In this document: piece by piece, positions 37,035 through 45,373 of the stretch
Numbering within the stretch: position 1 is the stretch's first letter
Layout: every line of letters starts with the position of its first letter
Assembly: GCA_041907145.1 (NCBI GenBank)
Contig: JAYRHW010000158.1
Location: 1 to 64,000, forward strand
Origin: JAFLCA01 sp041907145
GTDB taxonomy: Bacteria > Bdellovibrionota_C > UBA2361 > JAFLCA01
DNA length: 64,000 bases
Reading direction: 5' to 3'
Program-made: the position numbers and the translations under genes
The notes under the pieces: model-generated
Seen by the model: the letters and a program-made list of their open reading frames with translations, nothing else
Database searches by the model: none
What the model was told of the DNA's origin: nothing

Positions 37035-38539
37035 GAGCTGGAGTTCTCGGGCGTGGATGTTGCCCCGCAATTCTGCGAGGGTAGTTCTTCCTTGTGAGCA
37101 GCCCAGAAGTCCTGTTTAACAAAGACGCTATATCCGTCATCCTCCTCTCCGCTCCAGAATACCAAGCACCAATCTTGCTTCTGCAGCAGAATGGTGACGA
37201 GCGGGCTGCCTGAGGGCCATAGCACCGTGCCGGGATTGACGGCATCGAAGTACTTCTGCCAGTTTCGTTTGCCGCTAAAAGCGTTCTCGAACTTATCGAA
37301 GACCTTGGGATCGTTGACGTTCGTGCGCCCGTCCACCGGCACTTGAAGCCCCGGATTCCCCGCAGCATCGCTATAGCGATACATCAGATACCCCCCGCGG
37401 CCGAAATCATTCAGTACGGGAAGCGGAAGCTGGTGCTTCTGCATGAAATCTACCGCGGCCACCGGCACAATGTCGGTATCGATAGGCTGGCGCCACGGCC
37501 TAACAACGTAGGTGATGGCCAAACAAATGCAAAGAAAACTGGCGCCCTCGCGCGGAATTTTTGCTACGCCAATCCGAAATCGCTCAACTGCCTCCGCAAG
37601 ATTTCCCAGCGCCAGGCGGTCCGCTCGTTCGTTATGCCAAATCACGGCGATAACCGCTCCGATATAGATCGCGGCGAAGGGCAAGAATTTAACGATTGAT
37701 AAGCCGGCAGCGCAAAACAAGCCCACGACCGCTAGTTTGGCCAGCGACACGGATTTAGGGCGGAAGTGCAAGAAGGTCAGCAGCACGACCAAGGCAATGA
37801 TCAGAAATGCCGTGGAATACTGCATGATAGTTGCGGACTGGAATTCAGCGATATCCTGATGCTGGAAAGGGTGCCCTGTCTTCTTGATGAGCGTAATCCA
37901 TTCACCGCCCAAGTAAGGAGTTACCAAGCTGCCTGCGAAAGCGCAGACCGAGGCAGTCATCGCCGTGCGCACGTTCCCCCTGCGCCAGAGCCAGCCAAAA
38001 ACAGTCATCAAGGCCAAAGCGGCCGTCAGATGAGTGTTGGCCCAGAGAGTCATGATACAGAAGATTGCAGCATAACGACGCGGCGAGGGGCCCTCGCTAT
38101 CGATCTGCTCCGCTACCCATATCAGCCAAATGAAATAGATCCAAACCAGCGATTGTGGGCGCAGCGTGAAATGATTGAAGCAAGCGAGCGTTGCCCAGAT
38201 GCCAAGCAGCGCTCCGAAAAACCAATCCCGAGAAATCTTACCTAGGCAATAAAAGAGCGAGAAGGCGATTCCCAAAGCCATCGCAAGCTGCAGAACAAAC
38301 AAGCCCGATGGACCAAAGTGCGAATCAGTAGCGGCAAAGAGAATCTCGACGAGCCAGGAATATGCCCGCCAGGGCTGACCAGACGAAAACATATTCCAAT
38401 AATCGACATGCGGAATGGCGTGATTGGCGAGAATCCAGCGGCCGGCAGTGATATGCCACCAAAGATCTGGATCGATAACAGCGCCGCAGATATAGGCACC
38501 GGTGAGCAGAACAAGCGAGAGCCAGAAAATGACTTTCAT
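37031..38539 (-). CDS. Polytopic membrane protein, GT-C-like, coupled to purC
   Basis: A 502-residue protein with about ten membrane segments between residues 1 and 350 and a soluble C-terminal region of about 130. Near the first membrane helix it has DPDLWWHITAGRWILAN and then YWNMFSSGQPWRAYSWL, a pattern seen in uncharacterised bacterial membrane proteins that resemble GT-C lipid-linked sugar transferases with an acidic first loop. The C-terminal part contains NDFGRGGYLMYR and DGRTNV. Activity is inferred only. The ATG at 38539 has GAGGAA just upstream and starts four bases after the purC stop, so translation is probably coupled. Confidence 0.75.
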   Translation of the reverse strand: MKVIFWLSLVLLTGAYICGAVIDPDLWWHITAGRWILANHAIPHVDYWNMFSSGQPWRAYSWLVEILFAATDSHFGPSGLFVLQLAMALGIAFSLFYCLGKISRDWFFGALLGIWATLACFNHFTLRPQSLVWIYFIWLIWVAEQIDSEGPSPRRYAAIFCIMTLWANTHLTAALALMTVFGWLWRRGNVRTAMTASVCAFAGSLVTPYLGGEWITLIKKTGHPFQHQDIAEFQSATIMQYSTAFLIIALVVLLTFLHFRPKSVSLAKLAVVGLFCAAGLSIVKFLPFAAIYIGAVIAVIWHNERADRLALGNLAEAVERFRIGVAKIPREGASFLCICLAITYVVRPWRQPIDTDIVPVAAVDFMQKHQLPLPVLNDFGRGGYLMYRYSDAAGNPGLQVPVDGRTNVNDPKVFDKFENAFSGKRNWQKYFDAVNPGTVLWPSGSPLVTILLQKQDWCLVFWSGEEDDGYSVFVKQDFWAAHKEELPSQNCGATSTPENSSS

Positions 38540-38543
38540 TTCC

Positions 38544-39488
38544 TCATTGCCTTGAAAGGGCTGTCCGGATGCGATCCTGTACGGGTCCGACGGATCCGCC
38601 AAAACCAGCCCCCACGATGGTTTCGTACGAAGAAATGTAATGCTTAGCAATCTCGATTCGATGCGAATCAGTAAAAAGAGGTATTTTACCCTCCCCTTTA
38701 TAGCCTTGAGACAGCAGCCACTGCCGAGTCGGCTCCTTATCGAGCATTTCTGGGCTCTCACCAGCCGCAAAACGCTGCGGATAACTTTGCTTCCTCCAAT
38801 AGCGGGAAGAATCCAGCGTATGAATCTCATCTACCAGCAAGAGCTTGTTCCGATGGAGTCCGAACTCATACTTGGTATCGACGAGAATAAGTCCCTGGGA
38901 ATCGGCACGCTCTGAGCCACGGCGAAAGAGAGCCAAGGCTACGTCCTTTACTTGCTGCCATAGCTTCCTCTCCACCAGTCCCTTGGAAAGAATCTCGGCC
39001 TCCGAAATCGGAAGATCATGAGCGCCCTTCTGGGCCTTGGTTGAAGGAGTAACTATGACCTCAGGGAGTTTCTGACCTGAATGCATGCCTGCGGGCAAGG
39101 TGACCCCGCTGATAGACTTACCGGCTTGATAATCTCTGAACGCGGAACCAGCCAAATAACCCCGCACGACTACCTCCACGGGCAGGGTTTCGCAATTCTT
39201 CACCACCATGACGTTAGGATCGGGAACATCAAGCAAGTGATTCTCAATGATATCACGGGTAACTTCGAACCAGTGCACGGCCATCTGATTCAAGACCTGT
39301 CCCTTGAATGGGATGCTGGTCACTACCACATCAAAGCAGCTAAGCCGATCGCTCGTAATAAGCACACGGCGATCGCCGGCGATGTAATTGTCGCGCACCT
39401 TGCCGGAGTACTTCTTTCCGAGAAAATCGAAGTCTGTTTCCGTTAGGACATACGGAAGCTGTTTGAGTAGTTCAGCGTCGCTTATCAT
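38544..39488 (-). CDS. purC: Phosphoribosylaminoimidazole-succinocarboxamide synthase
   Basis: A 314-residue SAICAR synthetase, in the longer (about 300 residue) PurC class found in many bacteria and yeast. It joins CAIR with aspartate using ATP in purine synthesis. Motifs: YSGKVRDNY, SDRLSCFDVV, VVRGYLAGSAFRDYQ, LVDTKYEFGL and DEIHTLDSSRYW. The ATG at 39488 is chosen because the protein family begins near there. It overlaps the stop of the upstream membrane-protein gene by 17 bases. No other pur gene is in the window. Confidence 0.96.
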   Translation of the reverse strand: MISDAELLKQLPYVLTETDFDFLGKKYSGKVRDNYIAGDRRVLITSDRLSCFDVVVTSIPFKGQVLNQMAVHWFEVTRDIIENHLLDVPDPNVMVVKNCETLPVEVVVRGYLAGSAFRDYQAGKSISGVTLPAGMHSGQKLPEVIVTPSTKAQKGAHDLPISEAEILSKGLVERKLWQQVKDVALALFRRGSERADSQGLILVDTKYEFGLHRNKLLLVDEIHTLDSSRYWRKQSYPQRFAAGESPEMLDKEPTRQWLLSQGYKGEGKIPLFTDSHRIEIAKHYISSYETIVGAGFGGSVGPVQDRIRTALSRQ

Positions 39489-40554
39489 GAGGCACTTTGG
39501 AGCTTGCGGGTTTGTGATTGTGTTTACCACGCCCCGTCTCGGGAATATAGCCCTTGAGAAGCTGCCAATTGAGCCGCGCAACCTCTGCCGGCCCAATTCT
39601 GCTTGGATAGGGCGACGGATGCTTTGCAAGCTTTATGGCCGAAACAAGCAGCTTCTTTCCTCGCATAACCGGCTCACGGCCGGCACTATCTACCTGCTCG
39701 ACGATACGCAGCACGGAGAGGTTGTTAATGACGGCGATCAACAAATCGCGATTGGCGGCATCCTTGGCACGGAGAAACCCCCGCGCCTTTTTGTATGAAT
39801 CAATTGCGCAACGCAGCTCTCCGAGATCCAGCCTGTCCTGCTGCAAGGCTCTGAAGGCTTGTATGTTCCCCATTCCCCACCAAGCTAGAGCACGATGCGA
39901 ATTATTCGACCAGAAGGAGATGAGCTGACCGGTGTCCTTGAGCAACAACTCGCGAAGCCCCGCTTCTTGAGTGGTGATGGTGTGCGCAAAGCCGGGTGTC
40001 AGTCCGCCTAGAATGCCTGCCAGGAAGTCAGCGGTTTCATTACGAGGCTCATAGGACAGTCCGATGCTGGGAACCGAGGTCACCAGACGCAATTCAGAGA
40101 GGCCCATCAATACGTCGTGAGGGCGAATTTCACCCAGAGCCTGCGGAGCCTGTTCCTTGAATGCAACTCTCACCCAACGCGTGTTTCCCCATACTACTGC
40201 CCTGAGTCCAGAATTCTTCATCAGCTCCAAGGCCTGTTCATGACTATCAATACTTCGAGCAGTGCTGCGTACTTTCTGCTGTCCAAACCCTACCAGATCG
40301 CGATTTACGCGTTCGCGTAACAGCCGACTTTGGGTTTTAAGTGCGTCTCCCTCTAACGGGGACATGATGGCCGCACGAGCAGGACCGACTGAAGGGAAGT
40401 ACGAATAGAAGAAGGCCAAGCCTGCGCATCCCACTGCAAGCGCCAACCCCCATCTAGGCAGTCTGACACCATGCAATCGCACGAAGTACGCAAGCAAGCA
40501 TACGAGCGGGAAAGCAGCATACTGGACTAGAGGAATCGCGGCGGGCCAGTTCAT
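39472..40554 (-). CDS. Membrane protein of unknown function
   Basis: A 360-residue protein with two N-terminal membrane helices (AAFPLVCLLAYFV and WGLALAVGCAGLAFFYSYF) and a soluble remainder. Residues about 60-170 contain RAVVWGNTRWVRVAF and SIGLSYEP, and residues 190-300 are helical and may hold two or three TPR-like units (RALQQDRLDLGELRCAIDSYKKA). No known family. It precedes purC with a 17-base overlap, forming a minus-strand unit from 40554 to 37031. Confidence 0.7.
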   Translation of the reverse strand: MNWPAAIPLVQYAAFPLVCLLAYFVRLHGVRLPRWGLALAVGCAGLAFFYSYFPSVGPARAAIMSPLEGDALKTQSRLLRERVNRDLVGFGQQKVRSTARSIDSHEQALELMKNSGLRAVVWGNTRWVRVAFKEQAPQALGEIRPHDVLMGLSELRLVTSVPSIGLSYEPRNETADFLAGILGGLTPGFAHTITTQEAGLRELLLKDTGQLISFWSNNSHRALAWWGMGNIQAFRALQQDRLDLGELRCAIDSYKKARGFLRAKDAANRDLLIAVINNLSVLRIVEQVDSAGREPVMRGKKLLVSAIKLAKHPSPYPSRIGPAEVARLNWQLLKGYIPETGRGKHNHKPASSKVPHDKRR

Positions 40555-40595
40555 ACCGCTAGCGTAGCGCAATCACCTTAACAGGCAAGAGTCGG

Positions 40596-41021
40596 CTACT
40601 GGGTATCCGAGGGCTCCAAACCGACTTTGGCGCCCAAAAGGGTCAAGAAATCCATGTTTCCATTGGGATTGAGGACTTCCGAGAATTCGTTGTTGGAAAT
40701 GGTAACATAGCGTACGCCAGCCGCCCTCAGCAGTACCGGCAAATAGCGCTGATGAGATTCCTCGACCGGGTCCACCGCCTGGGCAAATCCCGAAAAGAAT
40801 TCGACAACCATCTTGGGGGTGTCGTCCGCATCAACAATCGTAAACAAACATTTATTGCTGCGCGCCCAGGTTTGAAGATCGTTTTTGAGAGCTTGCGCAG
40901 CTTCAGGGAGTTCGCCGCCGCAGACAGACAATACGCTCATATGCGGCACGACCCGGTCGCGCCCGAAAAATGAAGAAAGCATATTAAAAAGTTGAGCCTC
41001 ATGGAGCTCAAAAGTAACCAT
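40596..41021 (-). CDS. Small soluble protein, possible DUF2726/nuclease-like fold
   Basis: A 141-residue protein without signal peptide. FFGRDRVVPHMSVLSV, then FTIVDADDTPKMVVEFF, and later LLRAAGVRYVTIS follow the order of secondary structure and acidic residues of DUF2726/PD-(D/E)XK-like proteins, but the usual catalytic Lys is not evident, so nuclease activity is doubtful. AAGGGG nine bases before the ATG supports the start. It sits upstream of the purC cluster with 41 bases between and may be its first gene. Confidence 0.65.
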   Translation of the reverse strand: MVTFELHEAQLFNMLSSFFGRDRVVPHMSVLSVCGGELPEAAQALKNDLQTWARSNKCLFTIVDADDTPKMVVEFFSGFAQAVDPVEESHQRYLPVLLRAAGVRYVTISNNEFSEVLNPNGNMDFLTLLGAKVGLEPSDTQ

Positions 41022-41176
41022 AAACAGAACCCCTTGAATATAAGTATCGCACGCTCACGGAAGGAGCTTCAAAGGAAAATGTCCAAATCGAAAGCTGATT
41101 CGGTAATTGGCGGATTTTGGCGACAAAATCCGGTAACGGTCTTGACAAGTGGCGTAATGTGCTCTGATTAAGCTTG

Positions 41177-41185
41177 TGCTATGAT
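41177..41185 (+). promoter_or_regulatory. Extended -10 promoter element of the def operon
   Basis: TGCTATGAT, 28 bases before the def ATG: the TGn extension and a -10 hexamer with five of six consensus bases. Confidence 0.45.
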
Positions 41186-41212
41186 ATCTGGATAGTTAGA
41201 CGTGGTTACACG

Positions 41213-41716
41213 ATGAGCTTGCTTGAAATTCGCATTTATCCCGATCCTGTGCTCAAACAGCGCGCCGCCGAAGTGTCCAAAGTTGACGCATCGGTGAGGA
41301 AGCTTCTTGCCGACATGGTCGATACCATGTACGCGGCGAACGGCGTGGGCTTGGCTGCCCCCCAAGTCGGCATCTCGCAGCGGATCGCGGTCGTGGATGT
41401 AAGCGAGGAGGGGAATGCGCCGATGCATTTCGTCAATCCGGAAATTTTAACCAGCGAAGGTGAGGCCAGCTCCGAGGAGGGCTGTCTTAGTATTCCAGAT
41501 TACCGCGATACCGTGACAAGGAACACGAAGATTACGGTGCGGGCGCTCGATATTGAAGGAAAGTCCTTCGAGGTCCATGCTGAGGGGCTGCTTGCTGTTT
41601 GCTTACAGCACGAGATTGACCACCTTGACGGCATCCTCTTTGTTGACCGCTTGAGCAGGCTCAAGCGTGAAATGTTCAAGAAGTGGCTGAGTAAGCGACA
41701 GGCGCAAGAGGGCTAA
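41213..41716 (+). CDS. def: Peptide deformylase
   Basis: A 167-residue Fe(II)/Zn hydrolase that removes the formyl group from nascent proteins. All three motifs are present: GVGLAAPQVG, EGCLS (metal Cys) and QHEIDHLDG (metal His residues and catalytic Glu). The ATG at 41213 is the family start; an ATG 13 codons upstream at 41174 is discarded. First gene of a tight operon def-fmt-rpe-plsY with gaps of three, five and three bases. Confidence 0.97.
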   Translation: MSLLEIRIYPDPVLKQRAAEVSKVDASVRKLLADMVDTMYAANGVGLAAPQVGISQRIAVVDVSEEGNAPMHFVNPEILTSEGEASSEEGCLSIPDYRDTVTRNTKITVRALDIEGKSFEVHAEGLLAVCLQHEIDHLDGILFVDRLSRLKREMFKKWLSKRQAQEG

Positions 41717-41719
41717 CGC

Positions 41720-42676
41720 ATGGCCGCGCTGCGCGTGCTTTTCTTTGGTACCCCCGCGTTTGCTGCCACCTGCTTAGAAAGTCTGCTTGCGGACGAGCGA
41801 TATCAGGTGGCCGCGGTCGTAACCCAGCCGGATCGCGAGGCGGGTCGAGGCAAGAAGCTCACTCCATCTCCCGTTAAATCCCTCGCGCTTACACATAACC
41901 TCGCGGTCTTGCAACCTCAGCGCCTTAGGAAGGAGCTTCCCCAGTTTCTAGAAAGTTTACGAGCGCTGGGAACTATCGATGTCGGTGTCGTTGTGGCTTT
42001 TGGTCAGATTCTACCGCAGGCTGTGCTCGACTATCCGCTTGCTGGCTGTGTCAATGTTCATGGCTCGCTTCTTCCGCGCTGGCGCGGGGCTGCCCCCATC
42101 CAACGCGCCATAATGGCCGGAGACAGGGAAACCGGCATAGGGCTCATGAGGATGGAGGCGGGGCTGGATACGGGGGCTGTGTATAGCGAACAGCGCCTCG
42201 CAATCGAGCCTACTGATGACAGTGCTTCTCTTGCGGCAAAGCTTGCAGACCTCGGAGGAAGAATGCTTCGTGACCACCTATCGCAGATTGCCGCAGGAAC
42301 CCTGCCCGCTCGCCCGCAGTCCGAAGCTGGAGTCACCTACGCCGATAAGATCACGAATGAGGAAGCACGGATAGATTGGCGTAAAAGCGCTAGGGAAATC
42401 GAGTTGCTGGTGCGCGGACTCAGCCCGGCTCCCGGTGCTTTTAGCTTTCTGAGAGGCCAGCGCCTTAAAATATATCGCGGAGAAACTGTCCCTGGTACAG
42501 CGGGAGCCAGGCCCGGTGAAGTCATACAAGCCTCAAAAAGCCGCCTTGAGGTGCAATGCGCAGATGGCGCGCTTTCCCTTCTTGATGTTCAATTACAGGG
42601 AAAGAAGCGCATGCCGGTCGAAGAATTTTTGAAGAGTGGTCCGGTTACGACGCATGAACAGTTAAAGGATTCCTAA
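41720..42676 (+). CDS. fmt: Methionyl-tRNA formyltransferase
   Basis: A 318-residue enzyme (E. coli 315) that formylates Met-tRNAi using 10-formyl-tetrahydrofolate. Motifs: VLFFGTPAFAA at the start, QPDREAGRGKKL, and the active-site segment VNVHGSLLPRWRGAAPIQ with the catalytic Asn/His/Asp region. The C-terminal OB-like tRNA-binding domain follows (LVRGLSPAPGAF). It lies three bases after def, the usual partner: formylation and deformylation in one unit. Confidence 0.97.
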   Translation: MAALRVLFFGTPAFAATCLESLLADERYQVAAVVTQPDREAGRGKKLTPSPVKSLALTHNLAVLQPQRLRKELPQFLESLRALGTIDVGVVVAFGQILPQAVLDYPLAGCVNVHGSLLPRWRGAAPIQRAIMAGDRETGIGLMRMEAGLDTGAVYSEQRLAIEPTDDSASLAAKLADLGGRMLRDHLSQIAAGTLPARPQSEAGVTYADKITNEEARIDWRKSAREIELLVRGLSPAPGAFSFLRGQRLKIYRGETVPGTAGARPGEVIQASKSRLEVQCADGALSLLDVQLQGKKRMPVEEFLKSGPVTTHEQLKDS

Positions 42677-42681
42677 GATCC

Positions 42682-43338
42682 ATGGGCGCTCAAAAACCTA
42701 TCGTCGCGGCCTCGATACTTTCTGCGGATCTCGCAAACTTGAGCGCAGAGATTAAAGATGTCGAAAGTAAGGGCAGCGATTGGATTCATATCGATGTGAT
42801 GGATGGAGCTTTTGTTCCTCCCATCACCTTCGGCGATAATGCTGTTAAAGTTGCGCGTAGTGCGACCAAGTTGTTCCTCGACGTGCATTTGATGATCTTT
42901 AATCCCGAGAAGCAGTTCGAAGCTTTTAGAACCGCCGGTGCTGACCGCATTATCGTACATCAGGAAGTCTGCAAGCACCTGCACCGCAGCTTGGAGGCAA
43001 TCAAAAAATTGGGCATGAAAGCTGGCGTGGCGGTAAACCCCGGCACCCCCGTCTCCACGATTTTCGATGTGCTGGATGTCTGTGACTTAGCGCTTGTCAT
43101 GACGGTGAATCCAGGCTTTGGCGGACAGAGCTTTATATCTACCTGTTTGCCGAAAATTCGCGAACTCAAGGCGGAAATCGACCGAAGAAAATGTCCGGTA
43201 GTCATCGAAGTCGATGGGGGCATCAACGCCGAAACCGCCAGAGCCTGCGTTTCCGAAGGAGCTCAGGTACTGGTAAGTGGCTCATATATTTTCAATAACT
43301 CAAATCGCGCCCAGGCTATAGCAAGTTTACATTCATAA
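42682..43338 (+). CDS. rpe: Ribulose-phosphate 3-epimerase
   Basis: A 218-residue TIM-barrel enzyme interconverting D-ribulose 5-phosphate and D-xylulose 5-phosphate in the pentose phosphate pathway. Signatures: AASILSADLANL, HIDVMDGAFVPPI, DVHLMI, VNPGFGGQSF and the C-terminal EVDGGIN phosphate loop with LVSGSYIF. Third gene of the def operon; this linkage (def/fmt/rpe) is seen in other bacteria. Confidence 0.97.
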   Translation: MGAQKPIVAASILSADLANLSAEIKDVESKGSDWIHIDVMDGAFVPPITFGDNAVKVARSATKLFLDVHLMIFNPEKQFEAFRTAGADRIIVHQEVCKHLHRSLEAIKKLGMKAGVAVNPGTPVSTIFDVLDVCDLALVMTVNPGFGGQSFISTCLPKIRELKAEIDRRKCPVVIEVDGGINAETARACVSEGAQVLVSGSYIFNNSNRAQAIASLHS

Positions 43339-43341
43339 CTG

Positions 43342-43941
43342 ATGACGACTCTCCTCACCCTATTTTCCCTGATACCCTTTTACTTTCTTGGCGCGTTTCC
43401 AACCGGATATCTCATCTCGCGCGCTCGCGGTATTGATATTGCAGCTGTCGGCAGCGGAAACGTCGGAGCTACGAATGTTGCGCGTTCGGTCGGCGCGGGC
43501 GCGGGTCTCTTTACCTTGATTGGCGATGTACTCAAAGGACTGCTGGCTGTCTTTTTGGCGACTCTCATCACCGACGATTTAACATTTCACTGTTTCGCTG
43601 GCCTGGTGGCCGTGGCTGGGCATTGTTTTTCGATTCCAGGCAAGCTCAAGGGCGGCAAGGGAGTGGCGACGGCGCTGGGAGTGCTTGTGGGTCTCACCCC
43701 TCTTACCGCGTTTTATGTGCTGATACTATTTATACTGGTGCTGCTGGTTTGGAGAATGGTTTCCCTGGCCTCGGTGCTTGCCACGCTGTCGGCTCCAGCA
43801 ATTACGATGGTCTCAGGGGCACCCGATCAGCTGACGCTTTCATTAGCAGCGCTGGCATTGCTAATTGTCTCTCGCCACCATGAAAATCTTCACCGTATCG
43901 CGAGCGGCAAGGAACCAAGGCTCGGCGACAATAGGCAGTAA
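43342..43941 (+). CDS. plsY: Glycerol-3-phosphate acyltransferase PlsY
   Basis: A 199-residue inner-membrane protein with five or six helices. The three PlsY loop motifs are present: GSGNVGATNVARSVG, KGGKGVATALG and a C-terminal SRHHENLHRI. It transfers acyl from acyl-phosphate to glycerol-3-phosphate, the first step of phospholipid synthesis. Last gene of the def-fmt-rpe-plsY operon, three bases after rpe. Confidence 0.96.
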   Translation: MTTLLTLFSLIPFYFLGAFPTGYLISRARGIDIAAVGSGNVGATNVARSVGAGAGLFTLIGDVLKGLLAVFLATLITDDLTFHCFAGLVAVAGHCFSIPGKLKGGKGVATALGVLVGLTPLTAFYVLILFILVLLVWRMVSLASVLATLSAPAITMVSGAPDQLTLSLAALALLIVSRHHENLHRIASGKEPRLGDNRQ

Positions 43942-44045
43942 CCTTAGCTCAACAGCTATGGTCTCCTCGGACTAAAAATACAGCGGAAAGGCCTGGTGAA
44001 TCGGACTTAAACGAGGATCCAAAGGACGCTCAACCCTACGACCCC

Positions 44046-44597
44046 CTACTGCGGCCGGCACATGACATAGGCCCAAACACGCCAGTTGTTGGCGTATGGC
44101 TCGGTCTCGAAGGCGCGAATGAGCCAGGTTGGAGTCGGTGAAATAGTAAAGCCGCTAAAGCCAATGGCTACAGGACCGGGAGCCGGCACATAGAGGCCCT
44201 CAAGCACTCCCCCGCCCCCGCTCACTCCAACATATCCCGCTGGGCAGCTGGCCCCGGCCTGCTTGGCAGATGTTGAGTCTGCAGCGGACTCCGCTACGAC
44301 AACGGTGAGATTTGGAAATCCACCAACCGGCCCAGGAGGGCCCTGTTCCCCGGGAGGACCTTGAATGCCTTGCGGACCCTGCAGTCCAACGGTTGACACT
44401 TCAGTGGTAGTTAGAATTGAAGTGTAGCCGCTCGGACATTTAACGCCCTCTGCTACGAGTCGCTTACGAAGCGTAATCTTTCCGTTCTTAAGCACAGATT
44501 TCAAACACAAGGAGGCGCTGTGCGCTTCGACAGGAGAAAAAGCCGCAAGAATCGCCAGTGCACAAACCATAGGCAGGAAGACACGATAAGAGGCCAT
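44046..44597 (-). CDS. Exported protein with short collagen-like segment
   Basis: A 183-residue protein with a signal peptide (cleavage around VEAHSAS). After a conserved-looking block (LCLKSVLKNGKITLRKRL, KCPSGYT) there is a Gly-x-y tract of about seven triplets, GPQGIQGPPGEQGPPGPVG, then a globular C-terminal part with three Cys (SCPAGYVGVSGGGG, YVMCRPQ). Collagen-like tracts in bacterial surface proteins mediate trimerisation. No homologue can be named from sequence. It is transcribed toward plsY and separated from it by 104 bases. Confidence 0.8.
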   Translation of the reverse strand: MASYRVFLPMVCALAILAAFSPVEAHSASLCLKSVLKNGKITLRKRLVAEGVKCPSGYTSILTTTEVSTVGLQGPQGIQGPPGEQGPPGPVGGFPNLTVVVAESAADSTSAKQAGASCPAGYVGVSGGGGVLEGLYVPAPGPVAIGFSGFTISPTPTWLIRAFETEPYANNWRVWAYVMCRPQ

Positions 44598-44759
44598 CTA
44601 CGAACTCCGTATGATTGGATAAGCCCAGACGATAAGCGGCGGCATGATGCAACAATTTGCACCAAAAACCAATATCAAAATGAGCCCAGGGCGCTGGTAT
44701 GGTTATGCGCGAATGGTGGCACTAGAGAGCATAGCGTACGCAGGCTAGGCGGCGTGCCC

Positions 44760-44963
44760 CTAGACGTGCTCGAGGCCTTCCGGGCTGAAGTACGACTGGG
44801 TGCCGTTGTCCCACAGCACCGTAACAAGCAGGGCGTTGCTTTTCTGCTCAACAGTGCTGGCGGTAGTTTCTTGGCGCACACTCTTCACGACTCCCTGACA
44901 GCCAGGGACAGAGATTCTACGTACGCGATCGTTTTCCTTAAAAGCCTTAGTTGCCTGAGCCAT
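44760..44963 (-). CDS. Small SH3/KOW-like protein
   Basis: A 67-residue protein: FKENDRVRRISVPGCQGVV at the start and VTVLWDNGTQSYFSPEGLEHV at the end. The strand-turn layout with a G-V-V-K turn and a W-D-N-G-T turn is like small SH3-barrel or KOW proteins that bind RNA or protein. Compact, no signal peptide, no low complexity, and clearly coding. Function unknown; it diverges from clpX across a 410 bp gap. Confidence 0.65.
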   Translation of the reverse strand: MAQATKAFKENDRVRRISVPGCQGVVKSVRQETTASTVEQKSNALLVTVLWDNGTQSYFSPEGLEHV

Positions 44964-45373
44964 GATTTCTTATCTGCAAAAGTAAAAGATTTGTAATCTT
45001 AAGACGTAATTTCACCATAGCGGGTTCATCCCTGAGGCCACAAGAACGCGCTTACAAAATCGAGACAGCACACTGACAACACTGCTCAAGTCGGCAAAAG
45101 TTCGTGTTTTTAGCAAGTTACGACAATGAATGTGGCGCGGCTCAGCTGCCCGATTTGTAACATTTTTATATCAAGACCCCCCTTAATCCTGTCGATCTCA
45201 TTTATAAGGCAAAACCGCTCAGTCAGCGCCCCCTGGTTCGAGCAGAGTTAGAGTGTCGCTCGGGCCGAATGCTGCATCTGAATAGGTAGAAGGCTTCTCT
45301 CATAGACCGCACGTTGGCGGGCAAGGTTTGGGAGGTTTTCGTCAGGTTTTACCGTAAAGGATGGGAAAGCGGC
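44964..45373. other. Intergenic region upstream of clpX
   Basis: 410 bp between the divergent SH3-like gene and clpX. The frame of clpX stays open back to 45314, but the residues are not part of the ClpX family. The region is A/T-rich around 45150-45210 and should hold the clpX promoter; no convincing hexamer pair or hairpin was found. Confidence 0.5.

Noticed and set aside
41142..41147. TTGACA before def
   Set aside because: A perfect -35 hexamer, but 17 bases later there is no -10 (TGATTA), and the extended -10 at 41177 is too far away to pair with it.
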